Shown here piece by piece: positions 32,516 through 42,005 of a stretch of DNA of 64,000 nt. The translations under genes were made by a program, and so were the position numbers. The stretch lies in NCBI RefSeq assembly GCF_900109045.1, contig NZ_FNYL01000001.1, positions 849,017 to 913,016 of the forward strand. Reading direction: 5' to 3'. Origin of the DNA: Dyadobacter sp. SG02. Lineage in GTDB: Bacteria > Bacteroidota > Bacteroidia > Cytophagales > Spirosomataceae. The notes beneath the pieces were generated by a model. It did no database searches. It was not told the DNA's origin and saw only the letters and a program-made list of their open reading frames with translations. Position 1 is the first letter of the stretch, and each line of letters opens with the position of its first letter.

Positions 32516-34936
32516 ATGCGTCTGACTTTTACGGCCTTTCTCTTTCTTTTCCACATTATTTCTTTTGCCCAAAACCGTGTTACGATCAGTGGTTTTGTGC
32601 GGGAAAAAGGGAGCCAGGAGTTGCTTCCCGGGGTGAATGTGTATATCGACAACACACCTCACGGCGCAGTGACGAATACCTACGGTTTTTACTCGCTCAC
32701 ATTGCCTGCGTCGGATTCCGCGACGGTTTCCTTCTCATTTGTAGGTTATGAAAAACAGCAGAAACGGGTGGCACTCCGGAAGAATACCGAACTGGACATC
32801 TTTCTTCCTGCCATTACGCAACTCGACGAAGTGGTCGTGTCCGCACGCAAGCAGGAGGATTATGTGAGCCGCACGGTGCAAATGAGCAAAGTAGAAATTC
32901 CCATCCAGCAATTGAAGAAAATACCCGCATTCTTTGGCGAAAAGGATGTATTGCGGGTATTGCAACTCATGCCGGGCGTGCAAAAAGGTACCGAAGGACA
33001 AACCGGCTTGTACGTGCGCGGTGGCGGGCCCGACCAGAATCTCATTATCCTCGACGACGCGGTGGTTTATAACGCCAACCATCTGTTCGGTTTCTTCTCG
33101 ATCTTCAATTCCGATGCGCTCCGAAGCGTGGAGTTGACCAAAGGCGGATTTCCGGCGCGATACGGCGGCAGGTTGTCGTCGGTGCTGGAAATGAATATGA
33201 AGGAAGGCAGCAAGGAAAAACTGCATGGCGAGGGCGGAATAGGCCTTATTTCCTCGCGGTTAACGCTTGAAGGGCCTATTTCAAAGGGTAAATCCTCTTT
33301 CCTGATCTCTGGCCGGCGTACCTATATTGACTTTCTCGCGAAGCCGTTGATTGCCCGGGAGCAGCGGGGCGCAGATAGCCAGGTGAAGCCGGGTTATTAT
33401 TTTTATGATCTGAATGCCAAGATGAACTACGACCTCGGGAGCAAGGACAAGCTATATATCAGCGGCTATTTCGGTCGCGACAAATTTCATGCTAATGAGA
33501 AAAGCAGCACATCCGAAACCCGCGCCGGCCTCGACTGGGGCAATGCAACGGCCACTGTGCGGTGGAATCATGTACTCAACCAGAAACTATTCGTCAATAC
33601 CTCCTTCATTTTCAGCAATTTCAAATTCGGGGTTTCCAGTTATTCCAAAGAATTAAATAATGATGGTTCGCTGGACGACGAGTTCAGTCTCGACTACGAT
33701 TCGCGCATCCGCGACCTGGGTGTGAAAACGGATTTTGATTTTTATCCTTCATCCAAACATGCCTTGAAGTTTGGAGGGCAGGCTACATTTCACAAATTTG
33801 TCCCTTCGGCGCTCGCCATCGCGGGGACATTTACAGATAACCCCATCGAGCGATCGGTAAAACCCGTTTATTCACTGGAAGCCGGGGTTTATATCGAAGA
33901 TACCTGGCAGGCGCTGGATGCTCTGAAAGTAAATGCGGGGTTAAGGTTAAGTACTTTTCAGACGGAAGTTAAAACCTACGTTCGCCCCGAGCCGCGCATT
34001 TCAGCGGCTTTACGCCTCGCCGAAAACCTGTCGTTCAAGGCTTCGTATGCGCGCATGAACCAGTACGTGCATTTGCTTTCCAATACCGGCCTCGGCCTTC
34101 CTACCGATCTTTGGGTTCCTACTACGGCCAAGGTTGCACCCCAGCAGTCCGAACAAATAGCGGCTGGTTTTGCCAAAGATTTCGAGCGCCCGGCGCTCAC
34201 GGTTACGCTCGAAGGTTATTATAAAAAGATGAACAACATCCTGAACTATAAAGAAGGGTCGTCGTTCCTGAGTATCAATGGCGAGAATGCGAACGAGCTG
34301 AGTTGGGAGGATAATGTGACCTCGGGCAAAGGTTGGTCGTACGGCGGTGAGTTTTTAATACAAAAGAAAACCGGGCGTTTCTCCGGCTGGATCGGTTATA
34401 CATTGTCGTGGACCTATTGGAAATTTCCCGAGCTGAATTTCGGTAAAACATTTTTTCCACGCTACGACCGCCGCCACGACCTTTCGGTGGTAGGAATTTA
34501 TGAACTAAGCAAAAGAATTACGCTCTCGGCGACCTGGGTCTACGGCACCGGCAATGCATTGACGCTCCCCGTGTCGAGCTACCGGGCAACGACGGACAAC
34601 TTTGTAACACGCATTACTTCCGACGGCAAGCCTGCTATCAACTGGTTTGGCCCGAGAGTCAGCGAATATGGACAAAAAAACAGCTACCGTGCCGAGCCGT
34701 TCCACAGAATGGACATCGCCATTCAATTCCACAAAAAGAAAAAGCGGCATGAGCGTACCTGGGAGTTCGGTGTTTACAATGCGTACAACCGCCGAAATCC
34801 GTTCTTCTACAACATCGATGAAGAAATTGTCATACTCCCCAATGTAATGCCCGCCACGCCGGTACAGAAATACACGCTGAAACGCTACTCGCTGTTTCCG
34901 ATACTGCCCTATTTCAGCTATAACTTTAAATTCTAA
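32516..34936 (+). CDS. TonB-dependent receptor with carboxypeptidase-like regulatory domain
   Basis: The 806-residue outer-membrane receptor has a signal peptide (about 1-18), then a carboxypeptidase D regulatory-like beta domain (VTISGFVREKGSQELLPGVNVYID to about residue 100). The plug follows (KKIPAFFGEKDVLRVLQLMPGVQ, GLYVRGGGPDQNLIILDDAVVYN, ELTKGGFPARYGGRLSSVLE), then a 22-strand barrel ending in an aromatic FSYNFKF. It is the CirA/FecA-like type, not the SusC type, and lacks a SusD partner. The adjacent DUF4249 lipoprotein starts 8 bases later; this pairing recurs in Cytophagales. The ligand is unknown. Confidence 0.9.
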   Translation: MRLTFTAFLFLFHIISFAQNRVTISGFVREKGSQELLPGVNVYIDNTPHGAVTNTYGFYSLTLPASDSATVSFSFVGYEKQQKRVALRKNTELDIFLPAITQLDEVVVSARKQEDYVSRTVQMSKVEIPIQQLKKIPAFFGEKDVLRVLQLMPGVQKGTEGQTGLYVRGGGPDQNLIILDDAVVYNANHLFGFFSIFNSDALRSVELTKGGFPARYGGRLSSVLEMNMKEGSKEKLHGEGGIGLISSRLTLEGPISKGKSSFLISGRRTYIDFLAKPLIAREQRGADSQVKPGYYFYDLNAKMNYDLGSKDKLYISGYFGRDKFHANEKSSTSETRAGLDWGNATATVRWNHVLNQKLFVNTSFIFSNFKFGVSSYSKELNNDGSLDDEFSLDYDSRIRDLGVKTDFDFYPSSKHALKFGGQATFHKFVPSALAIAGTFTDNPIERSVKPVYSLEAGVYIEDTWQALDALKVNAGLRLSTFQTEVKTYVRPEPRISAALRLAENLSFKASYARMNQYVHLLSNTGLGLPTDLWVPTTAKVAPQQSEQIAAGFAKDFERPALTVTLEGYYKKMNNILNYKEGSSFLSINGENANELSWEDNVTSGKGWSYGGEFLIQKKTGRFSGWIGYTLSWTYWKFPELNFGKTFFPRYDRRHDLSVVGIYELSKRITLSATWVYGTGNALTLPVSSYRATTDNFVTRITSDGKPAINWFGPRVSEYGQKNSYRAEPFHRMDIAIQFHKKKKRHERTWEFGVYNAYNRRNPFFYNIDEEIVILPNVMPATPVQKYTLKRYSLFPILPYFSYNFKF

Positions 34937-34944
34937 GAGCCGCC

Positions 34945-35889
34945 ATGTTTATCAGAAATATCCTTTTCCTGTTCCTGACATTGCTTCTGGCGGCTTGTGA
35001 ATCGCTTGTGACGGATGTTGATAACGGCGACCTCCCGCAAGTGGAATCGAAGCTGGTGGTGCAAAGCTTCATTTCCCCGCAATCTTCCCGCATTAATGTG
35101 GTCGTCTCAGAATCGATACCGCTTTTTGCCGAGCCCGATTTGAAAGGCGGCGTCATCCCGAATGCGATTGTCAGGCTATCCGACGGAGCCCGCGAAGCCG
35201 TGATCCCGTTCGACACCGCGAACCAGCTCTACTCCGCCGATAAAGCGGTACTCCCCATTTTACCCGGCAAAACCTATTTCCTTTCCGTAACCGATGGCGT
35301 ACGGTCGGTAAGCGCAACCTGCACGGTTCCCGCGAGTGCCATAGTGCCGGAAAGCTATAAAATCGACACGTCCTATTCCGGCCAGGACACTTCACTGACG
35401 GTAAAGTTCAACTGGAAAGACATCGCGGGACAAACCAACTACTACCGCGTCCGTGCGTCGCTCGATTTGGAGTACAGTTTACCGGAAGAAATTTCCGGTA
35501 CCGGCCAATTCACGGAAAAAAGGGTGCGAAACCGTTTTAATTTCAACTGGGACGACACCATCGGCCGGAACGATTTCCGCAATGACGTGAACCTGGACGG
35601 TAGCGAGTTCAACTCGCCTATCGGCCGGGTGAAGCTTCCCCATCCGCTGAGTTACAGCACCAGCAACGGCACGGTATATACTTCCTACCCCAAAAGCAAG
35701 ATCGTATCCATCACCATGGAAGTGTTCAATACCGATGAGCATTACTTTAAATACCATCGCTCGGTGCAAACGCGGGGCGATTCGGATAACCCGTTTGTCG
35801 AGCCCTCGCTGATCTACACCAATATCGAGGGCGGCCTGGGGTGTTTCGGGTCCTATAACTCCGGGCAATTCATTTATCGTCCCAAATAA
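34945..35889 (+). CDS. DUF4249 lipoprotein
   Basis: The 314-residue protein has a lipoprotein signal with LLLAACES (Cys at about residue 18). A beta-rich body contains the DUF4249 features: PQVESKLVVQSFISPQS, VVVSESIPLF, GVIPNAIVRLSDG, YFLSVTDGVRSVSATC, and a late EVFNTDEHYFKYHRSVQ. The family always appears beside a TonB-dependent receptor and probably sits on the outer membrane to help ligand capture, but there is no experimental role I can name. It is the second gene of a two-gene unit; nothing further is encoded before 36084. Confidence 0.85.
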   Translation: MFIRNILFLFLTLLLAACESLVTDVDNGDLPQVESKLVVQSFISPQSSRINVVVSESIPLFAEPDLKGGVIPNAIVRLSDGAREAVIPFDTANQLYSADKAVLPILPGKTYFLSVTDGVRSVSATCTVPASAIVPESYKIDTSYSGQDTSLTVKFNWKDIAGQTNYYRVRASLDLEYSLPEEISGTGQFTEKRVRNRFNFNWDDTIGRNDFRNDVNLDGSEFNSPIGRVKLPHPLSYSTSNGTVYTSYPKSKIVSITMEVFNTDEHYFKYHRSVQTRGDSDNPFVEPSLIYTNIEGGLGCFGSYNSGQFIYRPK

Positions 35890-36083
35890 TCCGGTTTATT
35901 TCCAATTCCCGTTCTACAACATCTGGCAAACTGAGGTCAAAGTACCTCAAAATGTATATCGCCGGATAAGCATTTTGCGGCGAAAAACGGCTGGTCAGCA
36001 AGGCATACTTTTTTCCCGGATGATGATCTAAATCGCTATCAGTTGTTCATTCAATCAGATCATCCATCTTAAAGATAAACACC

Positions 36084-36497
36084 ATGGACTTGCAAGGAAC
36101 AGACCAGGATAAGGTTAAGAAACCGCATCCTTCCAACAAAAACATGAGCGAGCCCGATACGCTCATCGAAACGCTTGAAGATTTGCAGGAGCAAGGCTAT
36201 ACTTACGATTTTAACCTCACGGCCCATGCCCTGGAAATACATAAAGACGACGGCATTTGCCTGACGTTGTCGCCCGAGGACTTCGATATTGTGCAGGTGT
36301 ACCGCTTCGAAGGGATGACCAACCCCTCGGATATGTCGATTTTATACGCAATCGAATCGAAAGACGGGTTGAAAGGGACACTGGTGAGCAGCTACGGCGT
36401 GTATGCCGACGCGATGTCCAATGAAATGATCAAAAAACTGGACACACGCAGTTCGCTGATCGTCCATCATCCCGAAGACGACGATATGGCACATTAA
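36084..36497 (+). CDS. Small conserved protein of the Bacteroidota 'PRPP synthetase-like' group, function unknown
   Basis: The 137-residue protein has a variable N-terminus and a conserved core: LIETLEDLQEQGYTYDFNL, then LTLSPEDFDIVQVYRFEGM, then NPSDMSILYAIESKDGLKGTLVSSYGVYAD. Homologues are common in this phylum and are often labelled phosphoribosylpyrophosphate synthetase. No PRPP-binding or ATP-binding motif is visible and the length is far too short, so that label should not be believed. A second in-frame ATG at 36144 (MSEPDTLIE) matches the family N-terminus better and may be the real start. A terminator follows. Confidence 0.7.
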   Translation: MDLQGTDQDKVKKPHPSNKNMSEPDTLIETLEDLQEQGYTYDFNLTAHALEIHKDDGICLTLSPEDFDIVQVYRFEGMTNPSDMSILYAIESKDGLKGTLVSSYGVYADAMSNEMIKKLDTRSSLIVHHPEDDDMAH

Positions 36498-36525
36498 TTT
36501 GCCGGAAATTGATTAACCTTACGAT

Positions 36526-36564
36526 AAATGTTGCTTTTACCTCCGGTGAAGCAACATTTTTTTC
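36526..36564 (+). terminator. Intrinsic terminator
   Basis: AAATGTTGCTT (36526-36536) pairs with AAGCAACATTT (36549-36559) around a 12-base loop, followed by a T run. Confidence 0.78.
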
Positions 36565-36580
36565 ATCAAAGCTCTGAACC

Positions 36581-36982
36581 ATGGAAATGATCGAACTGAC
36601 CGAAGAAATCATCGAATCAGCCGAGCAACGGTCTGCCGGCCAACCCTACCCGCAACTTGTTAAGAACCTGAAAGCCATTGGGGTCGACAATTATGAAGTG
36701 AAGGTAAAAAACCGGAAGCGTACTTATACGTCCGTTAATGGCGACAAACTTATCGTACCGGGTGACCTGCCCGAATTCGAATGCGCAGAGGCATTTGAGC
36801 TTGAAGAGGTGAAAGCGGCCATCAAACGTACACAGGAAGGCCTCACCGACTACCCCACTTTCCTGCGCGAGATCGGTGCCGCGGGCATACACACGTACGT
36901 TGCCGATCTCACGGGCATGAAAGTGATTTACCAGGGCCCCAACTCTGAGTACGAATACGAGGAAATGATCCCGGAGGCCTAG
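36581..36982 (+). CDS. DUF1398 family protein
   Basis: The 133-residue soluble protein fits DUF1398 (the E. coli YbcV type): [30 protein letters not shown], then [45 protein letters not shown]. The family is scattered among prophages and plasmids and has no known function. It follows a terminator, so it must have its own promoter. Its stop codon overlaps the stop of the convergent threonine aldolase gene within the tetranucleotide CTAG, with no terminator between them. Confidence 0.83.
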   Translation: MEMIELTEEIIESAEQRSAGQPYPQLVKNLKAIGVDNYEVKVKNRKRTYTSVNGDKLIVPGDLPEFECAEAFELEEVKAAIKRTQEGLTDYPTFLREIGAAGIHTYVADLTGMKVIYQGPNSEYEYEEMIPEA

Positions 36983-37998
36983 AACGTTTGGAGCCTGCCA
37001 CGCATGGTTTCGAGCAGGTCGTCGGTAAAATCAAGATGTGTTACAAATCTCACCAGCCCCTTGCCGAACGTCACGGCCAGAATGCCGGCTTCGGCAAGGC
37101 GGCTTACATAGTCTTTTTCGGAAATACCTTCATCCAGCCGGATAATCACGATATTAGTATCCACCGGAAAGACCTCCGCCACCTCTGCCCTTGCCGCAAA
37201 TAGCTCCCCTATTGTCCGTGCGCGGCTGTGATCCTCTTTCAGCCGGTCGATGTGGTGATCGAGCGCGTAAATGCCCGCCGCCGCCAGGAAACCAGCCTGC
37301 CGCCAGCCGCCACCCATTACCTTTCGGAAACGGCGCGCTTCGCGGATCATTTCGCGGGTACCAAGCAGCAACGAGCCCACAGGGCAGCCAAGGCCTTTGG
37401 AAAGACAAATGCTGATGCTGTCGAACACCTGTCCATATTGCTCAGGCGTTTCACCCGTTTCGACCAATGCATTGAAAAGCCGGGCGCCGTCGAGGTGCAG
37501 GGGGATATTGCGTTCCCGGCAAACGTCGCGGATCGCTTCTATTTCTTTAAAATCGTAATAGCAACCGCCTCCCTTGTTCATCGTATTTTCGAGAGAAACA
37601 AGCCGGGTAACGGTCGAATGGACGTCGTTCTCAGGGCTGATGGCTTCGCTTACCTGCTGTGCTGTGAGCCTTCCGCGGTCTCCGTCGAGCAATTTTACGG
37701 ACGAAAACGAATTGAGCATAATGCCCCCGCCTTCGTACAGGTAAATGTGCGAATGCTTGTCGCAGATTACGTCGCTTCCCGGGCGGGTGTGTGCGCGGAT
37801 CGCCAGCTGGTTCGTCATGGTACCGGAAGGGCAAAAGAGCGCATCTTCCATTCCAAAAAGCCTGGCGGCCTTTTCCTGCAATGCATTCACGGTGGGGTCG
37901 TCGCCAAAAACGTCGTCCCCCACTTCCGCACTCCACATCGCTTCCTGCATTCCCCGGGTGGGCCTGGTAATGGTGTCGCTGCGGAGATCTATCTTCAT
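36979..37998 (-). CDS. Threonine aldolase family PLP-dependent enzyme
   Basis: From the ATG at 37998 ([17 protein letters not shown]) the protein has 339 residues, the usual size of low-specificity L-threonine aldolases. The fold-type I core is clear: [52 protein letters not shown], and the PLP lysine in [16 protein letters not shown]. It cleaves beta-hydroxy amino acids such as threonine or allo-threonine to glycine and an aldehyde. An ATG at 38013 is an alternative start. The stop overlaps the convergent DUF1398 gene by 4 bases. Confidence 0.92.
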   Translation of the reverse strand: MKIDLRSDTITRPTRGMQEAMWSAEVGDDVFGDDPTVNALQEKAARLFGMEDALFCPSGTMTNQLAIRAHTRPGSDVICDKHSHIYLYEGGGIMLNSFSSVKLLDGDRGRLTAQQVSEAISPENDVHSTVTRLVSLENTMNKGGGCYYDFKEIEAIRDVCRERNIPLHLDGARLFNALVETGETPEQYGQVFDSISICLSKGLGCPVGSLLLGTREMIREARRFRKVMGGGWRQAGFLAAAGIYALDHHIDRLKEDHSRARTIGELFAARAEVAEVFPVDTNIVIIRLDEGISEKDYVSRLAEAGILAVTFGKGLVRFVTHLDFTDDLLETMRGRLQTF

Positions 37999-38115
37999 TT
38001 CAAAAACATTCATCGGGTATTCGTTGCAATTTCGGGCCAAATTAATGCTTAAAGCTGATTTCCGGGCAGGCATTGCTTACTTTAAACGGGTATATTGCAG
38101 GCAAAATCAAGTAAT

Positions 38116-38298
38116 ATGGAATTCGAAGAATACCTTAAATCCAAAAAAATAGACGTGGGTGCCTTCAAAAAAGGCGATACGCTACGCTACCAGGAATGGA
38201 GCGGCCTTTTTGAAACCATGCATCCCGAAAGTTTTACAGCCCATAAGAAATTCCTGATCAACGAGATACGCCGGCGCTATCTTCTCAAAGAGGATTAA
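38116..38298 (+). CDS. Small conserved cytoplasmic protein, 60 aa
   Basis: The ATG at 38116 gives a 60-residue basic, helical protein (MEFEEYLKSKKIDVGAFKKG, then YQEWSGLFETMHPESFT, ending EIRRRYLLKED). Similar short proteins seem to be shared by Cytophagales, which, with the good codon usage, supports a real gene; I cannot name a family or function. A possible promoter-like TATATTGC lies about 25 bases upstream. Its stop TAA overlaps the convergent FAD oxidoreductase stop in the tetranucleotide TTAA. Confidence 0.6.
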   Translation: MEFEEYLKSKKIDVGAFKKGDTLRYQEWSGLFETMHPESFTAHKKFLINEIRRRYLLKED

Positions 38299-39443
38299 CC
38301 CCGCATTTCCTCCATCAATTTCATCAATATCCCGACCGTCTTCTCGGTCTGCTCCTTGCTCGGAGTTGTGTCCCAGTTGCCTACGATGCCGTTGCTACCA
38401 ATGTAAATGCCATCTTTACGGGCGATGAAGTTGGCTCCCTGCGTGTATAATTTGTAATTGATATCTCCCTGAGGAATCAGACACGAAAGCTGCCCGGAAA
38501 CCGGTGTCAGTTCCTGGTCGTTGAAAACCGGCTTCGCGCCCAGCCCCATACAATTCACGACCACCTTTTCGGGTAATGCGTCGATATCTTCCAGTTTTTT
38601 GATCTCGTGTATTTTCACCTTCCCGCCGAACATCGTAAAATCCTGCAACTGGTGCCGCAGGTATGTCGGGATATTGAACATGATATTGGTCCGGCGCGTC
38701 ACATATTCGGCTTTAAACGGATGTTCTTTCTTATCCAATCGCACGCGCTCCGGTAGCAGGCCTTCTATTTCAAAATCCTCCCCGCCGGCACCGGGCGAGT
38801 ACACCGGCACCTGCTTGAAAACGCTGTATTCTTCCGCCCAGGTGGCGATATCATTCATACCCAACAGAAACTGAAACCGGCGGAACGAGAACCGTGTCGC
38901 GTCTTCCCATATAGCCTGAAATTCTGGTTTGGCGATCTTTTTATCACAAACCCGCGACGCCGGCGACCAAGTACCGGTGGCCAGATTGCTCGTCACATTC
39001 GGCGGTACGTCTTTCGTGTAAATGGTCACCTCGCAGCCGCTTTCCTGCAACAGCCGCGATGTGGCAATGCCTACCGTTCCGCAGCCCAATACCGCTATTT
39101 TTTTCTCGCCGGTCGCCAGTACGTTTTTGCGGGCAATATTTCCGGTACCCCACGACAGCGACCAGCCGCTGCCGCCATGGCCATAGTTGTGGACGATCGT
39201 CTTGCTGCCGAGCTGCTCCACATCCAGTCGCGGGCCTGAGGCGCGGAATGGCCGTAAACCGACCGTTTCCTTCACAATGCGGTCCATCGAAAGGCGTAGT
39301 TTGGGAATCTGGTGGTAACCCCGGCTGATGTGGAAATGCTTGTCGGGATACCTCAACTCGGTCCTCGGCGCACACGACGACGCAACGGCGCCTAATGCAA
39401 AACTGGCCGGAATGGCTTTTTCAAAGAAATTTCTGCGGTTCAT
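38295..39443 (-). CDS. FAD-dependent D-amino-acid-oxidase-fold protein, apparently circularly permuted, Tat signal
   Basis: The 382-residue protein has a twin-arginine type signal (NRRNFFEKAIPASFALGAV) ending near ASSCAP, so it is exported folded. Residues 54-106 (RIVKETVGLRPFRASGPRL ... HNYGHGGSGWSLSWG) match the C-terminal end of classical D-amino-acid oxidases, with R64 at the catalytic arginine position. The Rossmann motif KIAVLGCGTVGIATSRLL comes only afterwards (about 115-132), followed by LATGTWSP, the substrate domain and VVNCMGLGAKPVF. The chain ends at YIGSNGIVGNWDTTP plus one helix, where the classical protein would continue into the RPxR segment. The order is therefore permuted. 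FAD binding is likely; the substrate is unknown. Confidence 0.85.
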   Translation of the reverse strand: MNRRNFFEKAIPASFALGAVASSCAPRTELRYPDKHFHISRGYHQIPKLRLSMDRIVKETVGLRPFRASGPRLDVEQLGSKTIVHNYGHGGSGWSLSWGTGNIARKNVLATGEKKIAVLGCGTVGIATSRLLQESGCEVTIYTKDVPPNVTSNLATGTWSPASRVCDKKIAKPEFQAIWEDATRFSFRRFQFLLGMNDIATWAEEYSVFKQVPVYSPGAGGEDFEIEGLLPERVRLDKKEHPFKAEYVTRRTNIMFNIPTYLRHQLQDFTMFGGKVKIHEIKKLEDIDALPEKVVVNCMGLGAKPVFNDQELTPVSGQLSCLIPQGDINYKLYTQGANFIARKDGIYIGSNGIVGNWDTTPSKEQTEKTVGILMKLMEEMRG

Positions 39444-39579
39444 TGGGTTGGGAGTGAATAGTAATGGAATTGTGGAATTTAGGCACCAACCGCTATGAAT
39501 GCAAATTTTATATGGTAGTATTAAAAAATATCAAAACATTCTTTCCTGAAATACAATTTTTACCAACCGGCAATACCTA

Positions 39580-41895
39580 TCAGTTTTTCGAAAGTGAAAA
39601 TGGCATATCTGCCTTCTGCGTACCCCATTGCTTGTTGGGCTTGTCCCCCATTTGCAGTACCAACGAGCCGCCTTTCAGAAGCTCGCCGTGCGTAATGTAA
39701 GTACGGGTGAATGGCTTACCATTGAGCGTCGCCGACTGAATATAACGCGCATTGTCGGAAACGCCCCTGGCCTTCACGGTGAACTTGCGGTTCTTGCCCG
39801 TTTCAATGGAAATTTCCTCAAAAACAGGGCTGCCGAGTACATATTGGTCGGTACCCGGCGCCACGGGATAAAAGCCCATCATACTGAATGCCAGCCAGGC
39901 CGACATCTGTCCGCCGTCCTCGTTGCCACTCAACCCGCCCACGCTGGTATCATATTCGCTGCGGATGATCGTCCGCGTCCATTGTTGCGTTTTCCACGGC
40001 TGCCCGGCGAATGCGTACAGATAAGCAATCTGGTGATTGGGCTCATTTCCATGCCAGTAATACCCCTGATCGAACAATGTATCGAGCTTGGCACTGAAAC
40101 CGGCCTTTCCTCCCATGATCTTTTGCAATCCGGCAACGTCCTGCGGTACAAACCAGGTATACTGCGCCGGTGAGCCTTCGGTGATGAAGCTGGTACGTTT
40201 CGCAAACGGATCGAAATGGCCGATCCAGCGGCCGTCTGCGTATCGTCCCCGTGCGTAACCTGTCGACGGGTCGATCACATTCCGGTAATTGAGCGCGCGG
40301 CTGCGCAGCTGGTCGGCATCTTCCTTCTTCCCTAAGTTATCCGCCAGCGTCGAAAGGCAAAAGTCATCATACGCGTATTCGAGCGTGCGCGATACCTGCT
40401 CGCGCTTGTGAAACGCCTGCCACACGCTGTCTTCCAGGGGCACATAGCCATACTGCAAATAGGATTTCAAAGCACGGCGCCCCTGTCCGGCTTCATAGCT
40501 TTTAGTATTGGTATTTACTTCGAATGCATTTTTACGAAGGAAATTATAGGCTGAATTCACATCAAAATTCCGGACATTCTTGGCGTAAGCATCCGCGATC
40601 ACCGACAATGCGTGATCACCCACCATAGCGGCCGTGTAATGGTTCCAGCAGGGGAAAATCGGCATCCAGCCGCCCTGCTCGGCCTTTTTCACCAGTGATT
40701 GCATCATATCGCCCGCCCGTTTGGGTTCAAGTATGATGCCCAATGGCATGGCTGCGCGGAAGCTGTCCCACATGCTGAAATCGCAATAGTAATCGAAACC
40801 TTCTGCCTTTTGCATGGGGGTACCTCCTGCGAATGACGGATAGCTGCCGTCCACATCCGAGAAGAGCCTGGGCGAAAGTTTAGTCCGGTATAATGCGCTG
40901 TAAAAAAGTGCTTTGTCTTGCTCATCGCCGGCAACTTCTACCTTACCCAATGCTTCGTTCCAGGCATCGCGCGACAGTTTCCGTGCCGCCTCGAACGTCT
41001 TGCTGCCTAATTCTTTTTCAAGATTCGCCCTGGCGCCTTCGATGCTCGTGAAAGATGTGCCGATGCGCGCGGTAATCACCTGTTTTTCATCCCCAAACCC
41101 CACATATGCTCCGAGCTTTTCCCGGTTTCCTTTACCGGTCAGTATCCGGCCCATAGGCGTAATGGTATCGCCCAGCCACACGCCCGACTGCATGAATTTC
41201 TTATCAAACTTAATCACAAAATACCCGCTGATACCTGCCGGCTGCCCGGAACCCTGGTAAATGCGGTGGACCGGATTATAACCCACAATCTCGCCACGCT
41301 CACGCAATACTTCCACGAAACCCTCGCCTTCATCGCTGTTGGGTTCGATAATGATGAATGATTCCTCGCCACTGTCGAATCTGAACCGCATCATAGCCGT
41401 CCGTGCAAGGGCCGTTACCTCGGCATTGATCTGATGATCCTGCAACCACACACTGTAATGATCCGGCGTGCTCAGCTCTTTTTCATGACTGAATGTACTG
41501 GCCCTTTTCTCAGGATTGGTGATAAGCTCGCCGGAAAGCGGCATCACCGTCACCGAGCCGTAATCCTGCACGCAGGAGCCATTCAGCCAATGCGTACCGC
41601 GGAAGCCCTGGAACTTGTTGTCATTATAGTAAAATGGCGCAATGCATTTGGTTTCGGTGGCGCGCGTTTGCGGCGTCCATTGCGTCATGCCATTAGGGAC
41701 GCCGACCGCGGGGATAGTTTGCCCTTTCAGCTCGCTGCCCGCCTCGCTGTGCGCTTTGGCACTTTCCGTCGCCGATGGCGCGGAACCGATCATCGTCGCC
41801 ACATAGTCGACAGGTGTTTTTTGTGCATAGGATTGATTATCAACAAAAAACGTCGACAATAACAGGAAACTGACAGAGAGGAACGGTACGCGCAT
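39580..41895 (-). CDS. GH92 family alpha-mannosidase
   Basis: The 771-residue exported enzyme has a signal peptide (about 1-24, ending SYAQ). An N-terminal beta-sandwich (VDYVATMIGS, GFRGTHWLNGSCVQDYGSVTVMP) precedes an (alpha/alpha)6 barrel. GH92 signatures are present: FDYYCDFSMWDSFRAAMPL, the GNEPNHQIAYLY motif, and SGNEDGGQMSAWLAFSMMGFYPV carrying the catalytic-base acids. GH92 enzymes are calcium-dependent inverting exo-alpha-mannosidases acting on glycans. No SusC/D pair is adjacent, so it is an orphan mannosidase. It is on the same strand as the FAD oxidoreductase, 136 bases upstream, with no clear terminator between. Confidence 0.93.
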   Translation of the reverse strand: MRVPFLSVSFLLLSTFFVDNQSYAQKTPVDYVATMIGSAPSATESAKAHSEAGSELKGQTIPAVGVPNGMTQWTPQTRATETKCIAPFYYNDNKFQGFRGTHWLNGSCVQDYGSVTVMPLSGELITNPEKRASTFSHEKELSTPDHYSVWLQDHQINAEVTALARTAMMRFRFDSGEESFIIIEPNSDEGEGFVEVLRERGEIVGYNPVHRIYQGSGQPAGISGYFVIKFDKKFMQSGVWLGDTITPMGRILTGKGNREKLGAYVGFGDEKQVITARIGTSFTSIEGARANLEKELGSKTFEAARKLSRDAWNEALGKVEVAGDEQDKALFYSALYRTKLSPRLFSDVDGSYPSFAGGTPMQKAEGFDYYCDFSMWDSFRAAMPLGIILEPKRAGDMMQSLVKKAEQGGWMPIFPCWNHYTAAMVGDHALSVIADAYAKNVRNFDVNSAYNFLRKNAFEVNTNTKSYEAGQGRRALKSYLQYGYVPLEDSVWQAFHKREQVSRTLEYAYDDFCLSTLADNLGKKEDADQLRSRALNYRNVIDPSTGYARGRYADGRWIGHFDPFAKRTSFITEGSPAQYTWFVPQDVAGLQKIMGGKAGFSAKLDTLFDQGYYWHGNEPNHQIAYLYAFAGQPWKTQQWTRTIIRSEYDTSVGGLSGNEDGGQMSAWLAFSMMGFYPVAPGTDQYVLGSPVFEEISIETGKNRKFTVKARGVSDNARYIQSATLNGKPFTRTYITHGELLKGGSLVLQMGDKPNKQWGTQKADMPFSLSKN

Positions 41896-42005
41896 GGTTA
41901 GGCTTGTTATAAATTCAGGTCGGAAGATCGAAAAAATAATGGTATGTTAGGTCGATAGAATGTTGATATTCCACTGAAAAGGACGATTTAAATCCAAAAA
42001 ACCCT

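Noticed and set aside
36084..36497. Annotation as phosphoribosylpyrophosphate synthetase
   Set aside because: At 137 residues it is far too short and has no PRPP or ATP-binding motif; the name is a propagated label.
37228..38052. Plus-strand open frame of 274 codons opposite threonine aldolase
   Set aside because: The minus strand encodes an intact PLP enzyme with all motifs; the antisense frame has none.
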